Source of the DNA: Streptomyces sp. NBC_01465
GTDB taxonomy: Bacteria; Actinomycetota; Actinomycetes; Streptomycetales; Streptomycetaceae
Assembly: GCF_036227325.1 (NCBI RefSeq)
Contig: NZ_CP109467.1
Location: forward strand, 2,046,001 to 2,110,000
Length of the DNA: 64,000 bases
Reading direction: 5' to 3'
Shown here: in pieces, positions 16,499 through 25,219 of the stretch
Position numbering within the stretch: the stretch's first letter is position 1
How the letters are laid out: every line of letters begins with the position of its first letter
Made by a program: the position numbers and the translations under genes
Notes under the pieces: model-generated
Told to the model about the DNA's origin: nothing
Database searches by the model: none
What the model saw: the letters and a program-made list of their open reading frames with translations, nothing else

Positions 16499-17548
16499 AT
16501 GCGACCGGTACAGTCCAACCCTGTGACCGCACGGCTAGCCGACATCGCAGCCCAGGCGGGGGTCAGCGAAGCGACGGTGAGCCGGGTCCTCAACGGCAAG
16601 CCAGGCGTCGCCGCGGCCACCCGCGAATCCGTTCTCGCCGCCCTGGACGTACTCGGCTACGAACGTCCCGTACGCCTGCGCCAGCGCAGCGCGGGTCTGG
16701 TCGGCCTCATAACGCCCGAGCTCGAGAACCCGATCTTCCCCGCCCTGGCCCAGGTCATCGGCCAGGCGCTGACCCGCCAGGGCTACACCCCGGTCCTCGC
16801 CACCCAGACCCCCGGCGGCTCCACCGAGGACGAGCTCACGGAGATGCTGGTCGACCGGGGCGTCTCCGGCATCATCTTCGTCTCCGGGCTGCACGCGGAC
16901 ACCACCGCCGACATGCAGCGCTACGAGCAGCTGCGCGCCCAGGGCGTCCCGTACGTGCTGGTCAACGGCTTCTCGCCGAAGGTGCAGGCGCCGTTCATCT
17001 CCCCCGACGACCGGGCCGCGATGCGCCTGGCCGTCACCCATCTGGCGTCCCTCGGCCACACCCGGATCGGTCTGGCCCTCGGCCCCCGCCGCTTCGTGCC
17101 CGTACTGCGCAAGATCGAGGGCTTCCAGGCAGCGATGCAGGACCGCTTCTCCCTCTCCTCCGCCGAGAGCGAGAAGCTCATCCAGCACTCGCTCTACACC
17201 CTGGAGGGCGGCCAGGCGGCCGCCATGTCCCTCATCTCCTCGGGCTGTACGGCGGTGGTCTGCGCCAGCGACATGATGGCACTCGGTGCCATCCGCGCCG
17301 CCCGCCAGCTGGGCCTCGAGGTCCCCCGTGACGTCTCGGTCGTCGGCTTCGACGACTCGCCGCTCATAGCCTTCACCGACCCGCCGCTGACCACCATCAG
17401 GCAGCCGGTCACGGCCATGGGGCAGGCGGCCGTGCGCGCACTGCTCGAAGAGGTCGGCGGCACCCCCGCACCGCACAGCGAATTCGTCTTCATGCCGGAG
17501 CTCGTCGTCCGGGGTTCCACCGCGTCCGGGGCTCGTCCACAGGGATGA
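16499..17548 (+). CDS. malR: Maltose repressor MalR (LacI family)
   Basis: 349 residues from ATG 16499 (a GTG at 16523 giving VTARLADIAAQ is equally possible). LacI helix-turn-helix SEATVSRVLNG, hinge with RQRSAGLVGL, and a ligand-binding domain with GFDDSPLIAFTDPPLTT. From memory it resembles S. coelicolor MalR, which represses malEFG until maltose/maltotriose is present. It follows the glucosidase stop by one nucleotide, so both are co-transcribed. A second, closely similar repressor lies at the far end of the malE operon. Confidence 0.9.
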   Translation: MRPVQSNPVTARLADIAAQAGVSEATVSRVLNGKPGVAAATRESVLAALDVLGYERPVRLRQRSAGLVGLITPELENPIFPALAQVIGQALTRQGYTPVLATQTPGGSTEDELTEMLVDRGVSGIIFVSGLHADTTADMQRYEQLRAQGVPYVLVNGFSPKVQAPFISPDDRAAMRLAVTHLASLGHTRIGLALGPRRFVPVLRKIEGFQAAMQDRFSLSSAESEKLIQHSLYTLEGGQAAAMSLISSGCTAVVCASDMMALGAIRAARQLGLEVPRDVSVVGFDDSPLIAFTDPPLTTIRQPVTAMGQAAVRALLEEVGGTPAPHSEFVFMPELVVRGSTASGARPQG

Positions 17549-17617
17549 GCAGGTGCGGCGGGGACCCGCCTGAGGGATGATCTGTGAGAAGCCCCGCATC
17601 TGGCAGACTGTCTCCCT

Positions 17618-18454
17618 ATGGGTGAAACGACCGTGACAACACTGGAAGGCCGGACGGCCACCCCGTCACCCATCACGGACGAGGAACATCCGGCTCCGAA
17701 GCTCACGATGCTCAAGCGGCTGCGTACACCTCGCCGTCCGCGGATCTGGTTCGAAGTCCTCCTGATCGCGGTCAGTTACTGGACGTACTCGCTGATCCGC
17801 AATGCCGTTCCCGAGCAGAAGTCCCAGGCGCTGAAGAACGCCGACTGGGTGTGGAGCATCGAGAACCATCTCTCCATCGCCGTCGAGCAGACGATCAACC
17901 ACGCCGTGAATTCGGTGACATGGCTGATCGTGGGGATGAACTACTACTACGCCACACTGCACTTCGTCATCACGATCGGCGTGCTCGTGTGGCTGTTCCG
18001 CTTCCACCCCGGCCGGTACGCGGCGGCCCGTCTCGCCCTCTTCGCCACGACCGTGGTCGCCCTCGTCGGCTACTACCTCTACCCACTGGCACCGCCCCGC
18101 CTGATGAACGGCGGGCACTTCATCGACACGGTCCTGGTGCACCACACCTGGGGCTCGATGGCCTCGGGCAACCTCAAGAACATGTCGAACCAGTACGCGG
18201 CGATGCCCTCGATGCACATCGGCTGGTCGCTCTGGTGCGGCCTGATCATCTTCGCCCTGGCGAAGGCACCGTGGGCGCGGATCCTCGGTCTGCTCTACCC
18301 GGTGGCGACCCTGATGGTGATCGTCTCCACCGCGAACCACTTCTGGCTGGACGCGGTGGGCGGCATGCTCTGCCTGGCGTTCGGCTTCACGGTCGCCCGC
18401 CTCTGGTACGGAGCGCTCCCCCACCGCCTGCCGCGGCTGCCCAGCTCTCTCTAA
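17618..18454 (+). CDS. PAP2-superfamily membrane phosphatase/transferase (AUR1-like)
   Basis: 278 residues with about six membrane helices and the C-terminal half-motifs of the PAP2 fold: PSMHIGWS (catalytic His region) and ANHFWLDAVGG. The layout fits the PAP2_3/inositolphosphotransferase-like branch rather than a soluble phosphatase, so a role in phospholipid or lipid-linked head-group chemistry is likely; the substrate is unknown. ATG at 17618. The stop overlaps the stop of the convergent glnE (CTAA at 18451-18454). Confidence 0.85.
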   Translation: MGETTVTTLEGRTATPSPITDEEHPAPKLTMLKRLRTPRRPRIWFEVLLIAVSYWTYSLIRNAVPEQKSQALKNADWVWSIENHLSIAVEQTINHAVNSVTWLIVGMNYYYATLHFVITIGVLVWLFRFHPGRYAAARLALFATTVVALVGYYLYPLAPPRLMNGGHFIDTVLVHHTWGSMASGNLKNMSNQYAAMPSMHIGWSLWCGLIIFALAKAPWARILGLLYPVATLMVIVSTANHFWLDAVGGMLCLAFGFTVARLWYGALPHRLPRLPSSL

Positions 18455-21438
18455 GCCCCGTAGAACCGCTCCTCGACGACCGCCCGTGCCCTGCGCGTGA
18501 TGCGCCGGTAGTCGTCGAGCATGGCGCCCACATGGCCGGGTTCGTACCCCAGATACCGGCCCACGGCGCCCAGCTCCCGGCCGTCGGACGGGAAGGTGTC
18601 GCCCGCCCGGCCCCGTACGAGCATCACCGCGTTGCGGACCCGGGTGGCCAGCACCCAGGCGTCGTCCAGGGTCTGGGCGTCCTCGGTGGGGATCAGGCCG
18701 GCCGCGTGCGCCGCGGCGAGCGCCTCGCGGGTGCGGGTGGTGCGCAGGCCCGGTTCGGACCAGCCGTGCTGCATCTGCAGGAGCTGGACCGTCCACTCGA
18801 CGTCGCTCAGGCCGCCGCGGCCCAGCTTGGCGTGGAGCGTGGGGTCGGCGCCGCGCGGGAGGCGTTCGGACTCCATCCGGGCCTTGAGGCGGCGGATCTC
18901 GCGGACCGCGTCCTCGCCGATCCCCTCGGCCGGGTAGCGGAGCGGGTCGATCAGCTCGATGAAGCGGGCGCCGAGCTCGGCGTCGCCCGCCATCGGCTCG
19001 GCGCGCAGCAGGGCCTGGCTCTCCCAGACCAGTGACCAGCGCCGGTAGTAGGCGGCGTACGAGGCGAGGGAGCGGACCAGCGGGCCCGACTTCCCCTCCG
19101 GGCGCAGATCCGCGTCGATGAGCAACGGCGGGTCTGCGGTGGGGATTTGGAGCAGGCGGCGCATCTCGGAGACGACCTTGTTCGCGGCCTGCGCCGCCTC
19201 GTGCTCGTCGACGCCCTCGCGCGGTTCATGGACGAAGAGGACGTCCGCGTCCGAGCCGTAACCGAGCTCGTGGCCGCCGAAGCGGCCCATGCCGATGACC
19301 GCGAAGCGGGTGGGCAGCGTGTCGCCCCACTCGGCGCGGACGGCGGCGCGCAGAGCGCCCGCGAGGGTGGCCGCGTTCAGATCGGTGACGGCGTTGCCGA
19401 CGCGGTCGACCAGGGCGCCGGGATCCTCCTCGGCCGGGTTCTCCTCGGTGCCGTACGAACCGATGAGGTCGCCCGCGGCCGTACGGAACAGCTCCCTGCG
19501 CCGCACCCCGCGCACCGAGGCGACCGCGCCCTCGGCTGTCTCCGCACGACCGACCGCCGAGAGCACCTCCTGCTCGAGCGCCTGGTGGCTGCGCGGCTTC
19601 AGCCCCTCGGGGTCGCCGAGCAGCGCCACCGCCTCGGGAGCGCGGAGCAGCAGGTCGGGGGCGAGGCGTCCTGCGGACAGGACGCGGGCGAGGTTCTCCG
19701 CGGCAGCACCTTCGTCGCGCAGCAGCCGCAGATACCAGGGGGTCTTGCCGAGCGCGTCGGAGACCTTGCGGAAGCCGAGCAGTCCGGCGTCGGGGTCGGC
19801 GGAGTCCGCGAACCAGCCGAGCAGCACCGGCAGCAGGGTCCGCTGGATGGCGGCCTTGCGGGAGACCCCGGAGGACAGGGCCTCCAGGTGGCGCAGGGCG
19901 GCCACCGGGTCGGCGTAACCGAGCGCGGTGAGCCGCTGGCCTGCCGCCTTGGGGCTGAGCCTTATCTCGCCGGGCGCCAGCTGGGCGACGGCGTCGAGCA
20001 GCGGCCGGTAGAAGAGTTTCTCGTGCAGCCGGCGCACCACGGAGGCATGGCGGCGCCAGGCCTTGTTGAGCTCGGTGACCGGCTCGGAACGCAGTCCCAT
20101 CGAACGTCCGAGGCGCCGCAGATCGGCCTCGTCCTCGGGGACGAGGTGGGTGCGCCGCAGCCGGTAGAGCTGTATGCGGTGCTCCATGGCGCGCAGGAAG
20201 CGGTACGCCTCGTCGAGCTGGGCCGCGTCCGCCCGCCCCACGTAACCGCCCGCCGCGAGCGCCGCGAGCGCCTCCAGCGTCGATCCGCTGTGCAGCGTCG
20301 CGTCACTGCGGCCGTGCACCAGTTGCAGCAGCTGGACGGCGAACTCCACGTCGCGCAGCCCGCCGGGGCCCAGCTTCAGCTCACGGTCCACCCGGTCGGC
20401 GGGGATGTTGTCGATGACCCTGCGGCGCATCTTCTGGGCGTCGGGGACGAAGTTCTCGCGCTCGGAGGCCTGCCAGACCAGCGGACTCAGCGCCTCGACG
20501 TACTCCGCGCCCAGCTCCAGGTCGCCCGCGACCGGACGGGCCTTGAGGAGGGCCTGGAACTCCCAGGTCTTGGCCCAGCGCTGGTAGTAGGCCAGATGGC
20601 TGGAGAGCGAGCGCACCAGCGGCCCGTTCCTGCCCTCGGGGCGCAGGTTCGCGTCGACCGGCCAGATGGTGCCCTCGATGTTCGTCTCGGAGCAGATCCG
20701 CATCAGGTGTGAGGCGAGCCGGGTGGCCGCCTGGAGGGCCTTGCCCTCGTCGGCGCCCTCGGCGGGCTCGGCCACGAAGATCACGTCGACGTCGGAGACA
20801 TAGTTCAGCTCGTGGCCGCCGCACTTGCCCATGGCGATCACCGCGAGCCGGCAGAGCGCCGCATCCGCGGGCGCGGCCTTCGACGCGATGGCGAGGGCGG
20901 CACGCAGGGTCGCGGTCGCCAGGTCGGCCAGCTCGGCGGCGGTCTGCGCCACGTCCGTCGTACCGCACACGTCACGGGCCGCTATCGACAGCAGGCACCG
21001 CCGGTACGCCACCCGCAGCGCGACGGCGTCGTCCGCCCCGTCGAGGCCGTGCTCGAACTCGGCGACCCCCGGATGCAGGTCGGCCGTCTCGTACGTCACG
21101 AGCGCATGCCAGTCCGAGGGGTGACGGGCCAGATGGTCACCGAGCGCCTCGGAGGCGCCGAGGACCCCGAGGAGCCGGTCCCGCAGCGGCTTCGCGGCGA
21201 TCAGGGTGTCGAAGAAGATCCGCAGCTCGTCGGGCTCCTGCGCCTCCGCCAGCCGTACGAGACCGAGCAGGGCCAGATCGGGGTCGGCCGTGGCGCCCAG
21301 GGCGTCCAGGAGCACCGGATCGGCCCGTACGGGAGCGAGCTCATGGGCGTCCAGGAGCCGCTCGGCGGCGGAGGGATCGGTGAAACCGTGCCGCAGCAGC
21401 CGGGTGAACGTACTGCTCCTGCGCCCGGGCACCGTCAT
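18451..21438 (-). CDS. glnE: Bifunctional glutamine synthetase adenylyltransferase/deadenylase
   Basis: 995 residues with the two-catalytic-domain design of GlnE. An N-terminal nucleotidyltransferase-like domain contains GKCGGHELNYVSDVDVIFV (deadenylylation half) and a C-terminal one contains GMGRFGGHELGYGSDADVLFV (adenylylation half). Each is followed by the ADLRPEG...GPLVRS block and a helical domain with GRGGLSDVEWTVQLLQ or GPGGLRDVEFAVQLLQ. It sets glutamine synthetase activity by AMP transfer to a Tyr. The ATG at 21438 is preferred over the TTG at 21453 because GGAAGG precedes it. The glnA2-like gene lies one gene away. Confidence 0.95.
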   Translation of the reverse strand: MTVPGRRSSTFTRLLRHGFTDPSAAERLLDAHELAPVRADPVLLDALGATADPDLALLGLVRLAEAQEPDELRIFFDTLIAAKPLRDRLLGVLGASEALGDHLARHPSDWHALVTYETADLHPGVAEFEHGLDGADDAVALRVAYRRCLLSIAARDVCGTTDVAQTAAELADLATATLRAALAIASKAAPADAALCRLAVIAMGKCGGHELNYVSDVDVIFVAEPAEGADEGKALQAATRLASHLMRICSETNIEGTIWPVDANLRPEGRNGPLVRSLSSHLAYYQRWAKTWEFQALLKARPVAGDLELGAEYVEALSPLVWQASERENFVPDAQKMRRRVIDNIPADRVDRELKLGPGGLRDVEFAVQLLQLVHGRSDATLHSGSTLEALAALAAGGYVGRADAAQLDEAYRFLRAMEHRIQLYRLRRTHLVPEDEADLRRLGRSMGLRSEPVTELNKAWRRHASVVRRLHEKLFYRPLLDAVAQLAPGEIRLSPKAAGQRLTALGYADPVAALRHLEALSSGVSRKAAIQRTLLPVLLGWFADSADPDAGLLGFRKVSDALGKTPWYLRLLRDEGAAAENLARVLSAGRLAPDLLLRAPEAVALLGDPEGLKPRSHQALEQEVLSAVGRAETAEGAVASVRGVRRRELFRTAAGDLIGSYGTEENPAEEDPGALVDRVGNAVTDLNAATLAGALRAAVRAEWGDTLPTRFAVIGMGRFGGHELGYGSDADVLFVHEPREGVDEHEAAQAANKVVSEMRRLLQIPTADPPLLIDADLRPEGKSGPLVRSLASYAAYYRRWSLVWESQALLRAEPMAGDAELGARFIELIDPLRYPAEGIGEDAVREIRRLKARMESERLPRGADPTLHAKLGRGGLSDVEWTVQLLQMQHGWSEPGLRTTRTREALAAAHAAGLIPTEDAQTLDDAWVLATRVRNAVMLVRGRAGDTFPSDGRELGAVGRYLGYEPGHVGAMLDDYRRITRRARAVVEERFYGA

Positions 21439-21660
21439 TCCGCCGCCTTCCAAGACCCTGGATCACGCTTCGGATTCCGAGCCTAGCCGCAGGGTCCGAC
21501 AGCCTCCACGGTCCGGAGCTCCCGAGAGGCGGGTGACGCGGGCAACAGCTATTGCTGTGCGTAGCCAGTGAACCGAACAGGCGTATCCACCCTCTTCCCG
21601 ACTGATCGGGTGCCGATCACAGCTTCTCCTCCGTTCCAGCACAGCGAAGGCGCACTGCCA

Positions 21661-23676
21661 ATGACACCGTTTCGCCGCCGTGGGCCCGTCGTCGGACTGC
21701 TCATAGCCGTCGCCGCGGGCACTGCTGCGTTCATCGGGACGGATTCGGCCACGTCGTCCGCGCCCACGCTCAAGGCCAATGGGCCGATCGTGCAGCCGGT
21801 GCGCACCGCCCACCAGTCGGTCATGCAGATCCTCGCCCACGAGGACGACGACCTGTACTTCATGAACCCCGACGTCAGCCAGGCGATCGCCGCGCACTCC
21901 AGTCTGACCTCGGTGTACCTGACCGCGGGCGAGTCCGACGGCATCAACATGGCGGGCGGCAAGGGCGCGAGGAACCACCCGCCGGCCGACAAGGCGAAGT
22001 ACGCGGAGGCCCGGCAGAACGGCATCCGCGCGGCGTACGCGGAGATGGCGACCGGCAACCGCGCCAGCCCCTGGCAGCGCACGACGATGCCCACCGCGGG
22101 CGGCGGCACCGCCGAGCTCGACGTCCTCAAAGCGCGCCCCCAGCTGAGCCTGGTGTGGGTGCAGCTGCACGAGGCGGGCAGCGTCGGCGGGTACCGGCCG
22201 CACAGCCTGCACGGGCTGTGGGACGGCGAGGTGCGGACGCTGAGTTCGCAGCTGTCCTCCGACACCCCGGTCGAGAAGCGCTTCTCGTACACCAAGCCCG
22301 AGGTCGTCTCGACGATCACCGGACTCCTCGAGCGCTTCCAGCCGACCGCCGTACGCCTCCTCGACCCGACGCCCGGGCGCAACCCGAAGACGGGCGGCCT
22401 CCTCGACCACCAGGACCACGTCTACACGGCGCGGTTCGCCCAGGCGGCGCTCACCCACTACGCGACGTCGAAGAACCACCCGCACTTCACCGTGCAGAAC
22501 TACCTCGGCTATTACACCGGCAATCTGGCGCACTCGCTGGACCCGAGGAACGCGGCCGCCAAGCTGCGCACCGTCGAGACATACGCGTGGAAGGACCACA
22601 CGTCCAACTACTGCGATTCCACGGCCGGTTGCGGCGACCGAAAGGTGGCCGCCCACCCCAACAGCCACGACTGGACCCAGTCCGTCCGCTACACCCGCGG
22701 CGAGTCCACGTCCTGGCTGCAGCCGAGCGCCGACGGCACCCTGACCGCGTTCGGCGTGCTCGACGAGCGCCTGGCCGTCTGGCACCGTTCCTCGGGCGCC
22801 GCCGGCAAGTGGTCCGCCCCCGAGCTGAAGCCCGGCGGCGGCATCGACCCCGGTGTCACCACGGTGAAGCTCCCGGACGGCCGCATCGCGGTCCTCGGTA
22901 CGCGTACGACAATCGGCAACACCCCCGCGGAGTACCGCCGCGACGTCGTCCTCACCGTCCAGAAGACCCCCGGCGGTCCGCTCGGCGACTGGCAGTCGCT
23001 CGGCACCCCCGAGCTCGCCGACCACTTCGGCACCTCCGACATCAGCGCCCCCGCGGTCGCCGTCGCCAAGGACGGCCGGCTCACCGTCTACCTCCGCAAC
23101 AGCACCTTCGGACTCAGCGCCCGCGCCCAGCAGCCGGACGGCACCTGGGCCAAGTGGCACTCGATCGGCGGCGCGAACCTGCACGGCGACCCCGCGGTCG
23201 CCACCGACAAGGCGGGCCGCGTCCATGTCTTCGCCGCCACCCCCAAGTCGGTGCTGACCTGGAGCCAGCCGAAGCCGGGCGCGGCTCTGAAGGGCCCGGT
23301 CCGCACCGGCCTCCCGGCGACGACGATGCCGCTGACGGCACGCGCGGACGGTGCCGGGGTGCGGCTGTACTTCCGTAAGACCGACTCGGGAGACGTACGG
23401 ACCGCACTGATCACCGGCGGTACGAAGCCCACCGTCTCCCCGGTCCAGGACGCGGGCGGCGCCGAGGGCTTCGGCCCGGTGAGCGCCACCGCCAAGGCCC
23501 TCGCCGCCCGCACCGGCTCGGGCCACCTGGGTACGGCACCCACCTCGACGGACACCTGGACCCAGGACAGCTTCCTCTTCGCGGGCGCCCCGGCCCTGGT
23601 GACGGACAGCTCGGGCACGGCAAGCGTCGCCGCCCTGGGCCTGGACGGAAAGCTCCACTGGAGCCGCGTCCACTGA
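21661..23676 (+). CDS. Secreted PIG-L family deacetylase with C-terminal beta-propeller-like region
   Basis: 671 residues. The N-terminal signal (basic MTPFRRR then a hydrophobic run ending near ATSSAP) implies export. Residues ~45-300 form the PIG-L/LmbE zinc deacetylase domain, with metal-binding AHEDDDLYF and DHQDHVYT. The C-terminal ~300 residues repeat blocks such as GTLTAFGVLDERLAVWHRS, DGRLTVYLRNSTFG and DKAGRVHVFAATPKS, spaced like blades of a lectin-type propeller. It may remove acetyl groups from an extracellular glycan, with the propeller binding it (inference). Start ATG 21661; the preceding in-frame stretch is atypical. It converges on the glnA2-like gene through a shared terminator. 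Confidence 0.85.
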   Translation: MTPFRRRGPVVGLLIAVAAGTAAFIGTDSATSSAPTLKANGPIVQPVRTAHQSVMQILAHEDDDLYFMNPDVSQAIAAHSSLTSVYLTAGESDGINMAGGKGARNHPPADKAKYAEARQNGIRAAYAEMATGNRASPWQRTTMPTAGGGTAELDVLKARPQLSLVWVQLHEAGSVGGYRPHSLHGLWDGEVRTLSSQLSSDTPVEKRFSYTKPEVVSTITGLLERFQPTAVRLLDPTPGRNPKTGGLLDHQDHVYTARFAQAALTHYATSKNHPHFTVQNYLGYYTGNLAHSLDPRNAAAKLRTVETYAWKDHTSNYCDSTAGCGDRKVAAHPNSHDWTQSVRYTRGESTSWLQPSADGTLTAFGVLDERLAVWHRSSGAAGKWSAPELKPGGGIDPGVTTVKLPDGRIAVLGTRTTIGNTPAEYRRDVVLTVQKTPGGPLGDWQSLGTPELADHFGTSDISAPAVAVAKDGRLTVYLRNSTFGLSARAQQPDGTWAKWHSIGGANLHGDPAVATDKAGRVHVFAATPKSVLTWSQPKPGAALKGPVRTGLPATTMPLTARADGAGVRLYFRKTDSGDVRTALITGGTKPTVSPVQDAGGAEGFGPVSATAKALAARTGSGHLGTAPTSTDTWTQDSFLFAGAPALVTDSSGTASVAALGLDGKLHWSRVH

Positions 23677-23696
23677 ACCACCCCGTCCCCACACAA

Positions 23697-23730
23697 GAGC
23701 GGGCCGCCGGCAGAAGCCGGCGGCCCGCTC
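23697..23730. terminator. Bidirectional terminator
   Basis: Perfect 15-bp stem (23697-23711 with 23716-23730), loop AGAA, midway between two converging genes. Confidence 0.85.
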
Positions 23731-23746
23731 TCGTACGTTCCAGCGC

Positions 23747-25108
23747 TTACAGCACCGGGAGGTTCTTCCGGAGCTCGAAGGCCGTGACCTCGCTCCGGTA
23801 CTCCTCCCACTCCTGCTTCTTGTTGCGGAGGAAGAAGTCGAAGACGTGCTCGCCGAGCGTCTCGGCGACCAGCTCGCTGCGCTCCATCAGCGCGATCGCC
23901 TCGCCCAGGTTCTGCGGCAGCGGCTCGATGCCCATCGCGCGCCGCTCGGAGTCCGAGAGCGCCCACACGTCGTCGTCGGCGCCGGCCGGGAGTTCGTAGC
24001 CCTCCTCGATGCCCTTGAGGCCCGCCGCGAGCAGCACGGCGTACGTCAGGTACGGGTTGGCGCCCGAGTCGATCGAGCGGACCTCGACCCGTGCCGAGCC
24101 GGTCTTGCCCGGCTTGTACATGGGGACGCGGATCAGGGCCGAGCGGTTGTTGTGGCCCCAGCAGATGTACGAGGGAGCCTCGCCGCCCGCGCCTGCGGTG
24201 CGTCCGCCGCCGCCCCAGATCCGCTTGTAGGAGTTGACCCACTGGTTGGTGACCGCGGAGATCTCGGCGGCGTGCTTGAGCAGGCCGGCGATGAAGGAGC
24301 GGCCGACCTTGGAGAGCTGGTACTCGGAGCCCGACTCGTAGAACGCGTTGCGGTCGCCCTCGAAGAGCGAGAGGTGGGTGTGCATGCCCGAACCCGGGTA
24401 CTCCGAGAACGGCTTGGGCATGAAGGTGGCCTGCACGCCCTGCTCCAGCGCGACCTGCTTCATGACCAGGCGGAACGTCATGATGTTGTCCGCCGTGGAG
24501 AGCGCGTCCGCGTACCGCAGGTCGATCTCCTGCTGGCCCGGGGCGCCCTCGTGGTGGCTGAACTCGACCGAGATGCCCATCGACTCCAGCATGGTGATCG
24601 CCTGGCGGCGGAAGTCCATGCCGACGTTCTGCGGGGTGTGGTCGAAGTAGCCGGAGTTGTCGGCCGGGGTGGGGCGGGTGCCGTCGAGCGGCTTGTTCTT
24701 CAGCAGGAAGAACTCGATCTCCGGGTGGGTGTAGAAGGTGAAGCCCAGGTCGGAGGTCTTGGCGAGGATCCGCTTCAGTACGTAGCGCGGGTCCGCGAAG
24801 GACGGCGAGCCGTCCGGCATCAGGATGTCGCAGAACATCCGGGCGGTGCCCGGGGCCTCCGCGCGCCACGGCAGGATCTGGAAGGTGGAGGGGTCCGGCT
24901 TGGCGATCATGTCGGACTCGTAGACGCGCGCGAATCCCTCGATGGCGGAGCCGTCGAAGCCGATGCCCTCGTCGAAGGCCTGCTCCAGCTCGGCGGGCGC
25001 CACAGCGACGGACTTCAGGAACCCGAGGACATCGGTGAACCAGAGCCGTACGAAGCGGATGTCGCGCTCCTCGAGCGTACGGAGCACGAATTCCTGCTGC
25101 TTGTCCAT
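23747..25108 (-). CDS. glnA2: Glutamine-synthetase-like enzyme, GlnA2 type
   Basis: 453 residues with the GSI-type catalytic core: DVLGFLKSVAV, GFDGSAIEGFARVYESDM, EIEFFLL, NSGYFDHTP, GMHTHLSLF, NRSALIRVP and the RSIDSGANPYL segment. The region where adenylylatable GSI has an N-L-Y motif reads DVWALSDSE here, so the target Tyr is absent. By family and neighbourhood it matches Streptomyces GlnA2 (SCO2241-type), reported as a gamma-glutamylpolyamine synthetase; ordinary glutamine synthesis cannot be excluded. The ATG at 25108 has AGGAA upstream. Confidence 0.88.
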   Translation of the reverse strand: MDKQQEFVLRTLEERDIRFVRLWFTDVLGFLKSVAVAPAELEQAFDEGIGFDGSAIEGFARVYESDMIAKPDPSTFQILPWRAEAPGTARMFCDILMPDGSPSFADPRYVLKRILAKTSDLGFTFYTHPEIEFFLLKNKPLDGTRPTPADNSGYFDHTPQNVGMDFRRQAITMLESMGISVEFSHHEGAPGQQEIDLRYADALSTADNIMTFRLVMKQVALEQGVQATFMPKPFSEYPGSGMHTHLSLFEGDRNAFYESGSEYQLSKVGRSFIAGLLKHAAEISAVTNQWVNSYKRIWGGGGRTAGAGGEAPSYICWGHNNRSALIRVPMYKPGKTGSARVEVRSIDSGANPYLTYAVLLAAGLKGIEEGYELPAGADDDVWALSDSERRAMGIEPLPQNLGEAIALMERSELVAETLGEHVFDFFLRNKKQEWEEYRSEVTAFELRKNLPVL

Positions 25109-25219
25109 ATCTGCTGTTCCTACCCATCCTCGCCGGTCAGGCCGCCTGCCGTCCTGAGCATCGCATGCCATGGTTTCGGGCGCGTTGCCCACCGCCCCTG
25201 CCCCATTGTGAGGTACGTC

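Noticed and set aside
25109..25192. 28-residue N-terminal extension of the glnA2-like gene
   Set aside because: Non-homologous, and ATG 25108 has a proper ribosome site and the family's MDKQQEFVL start.
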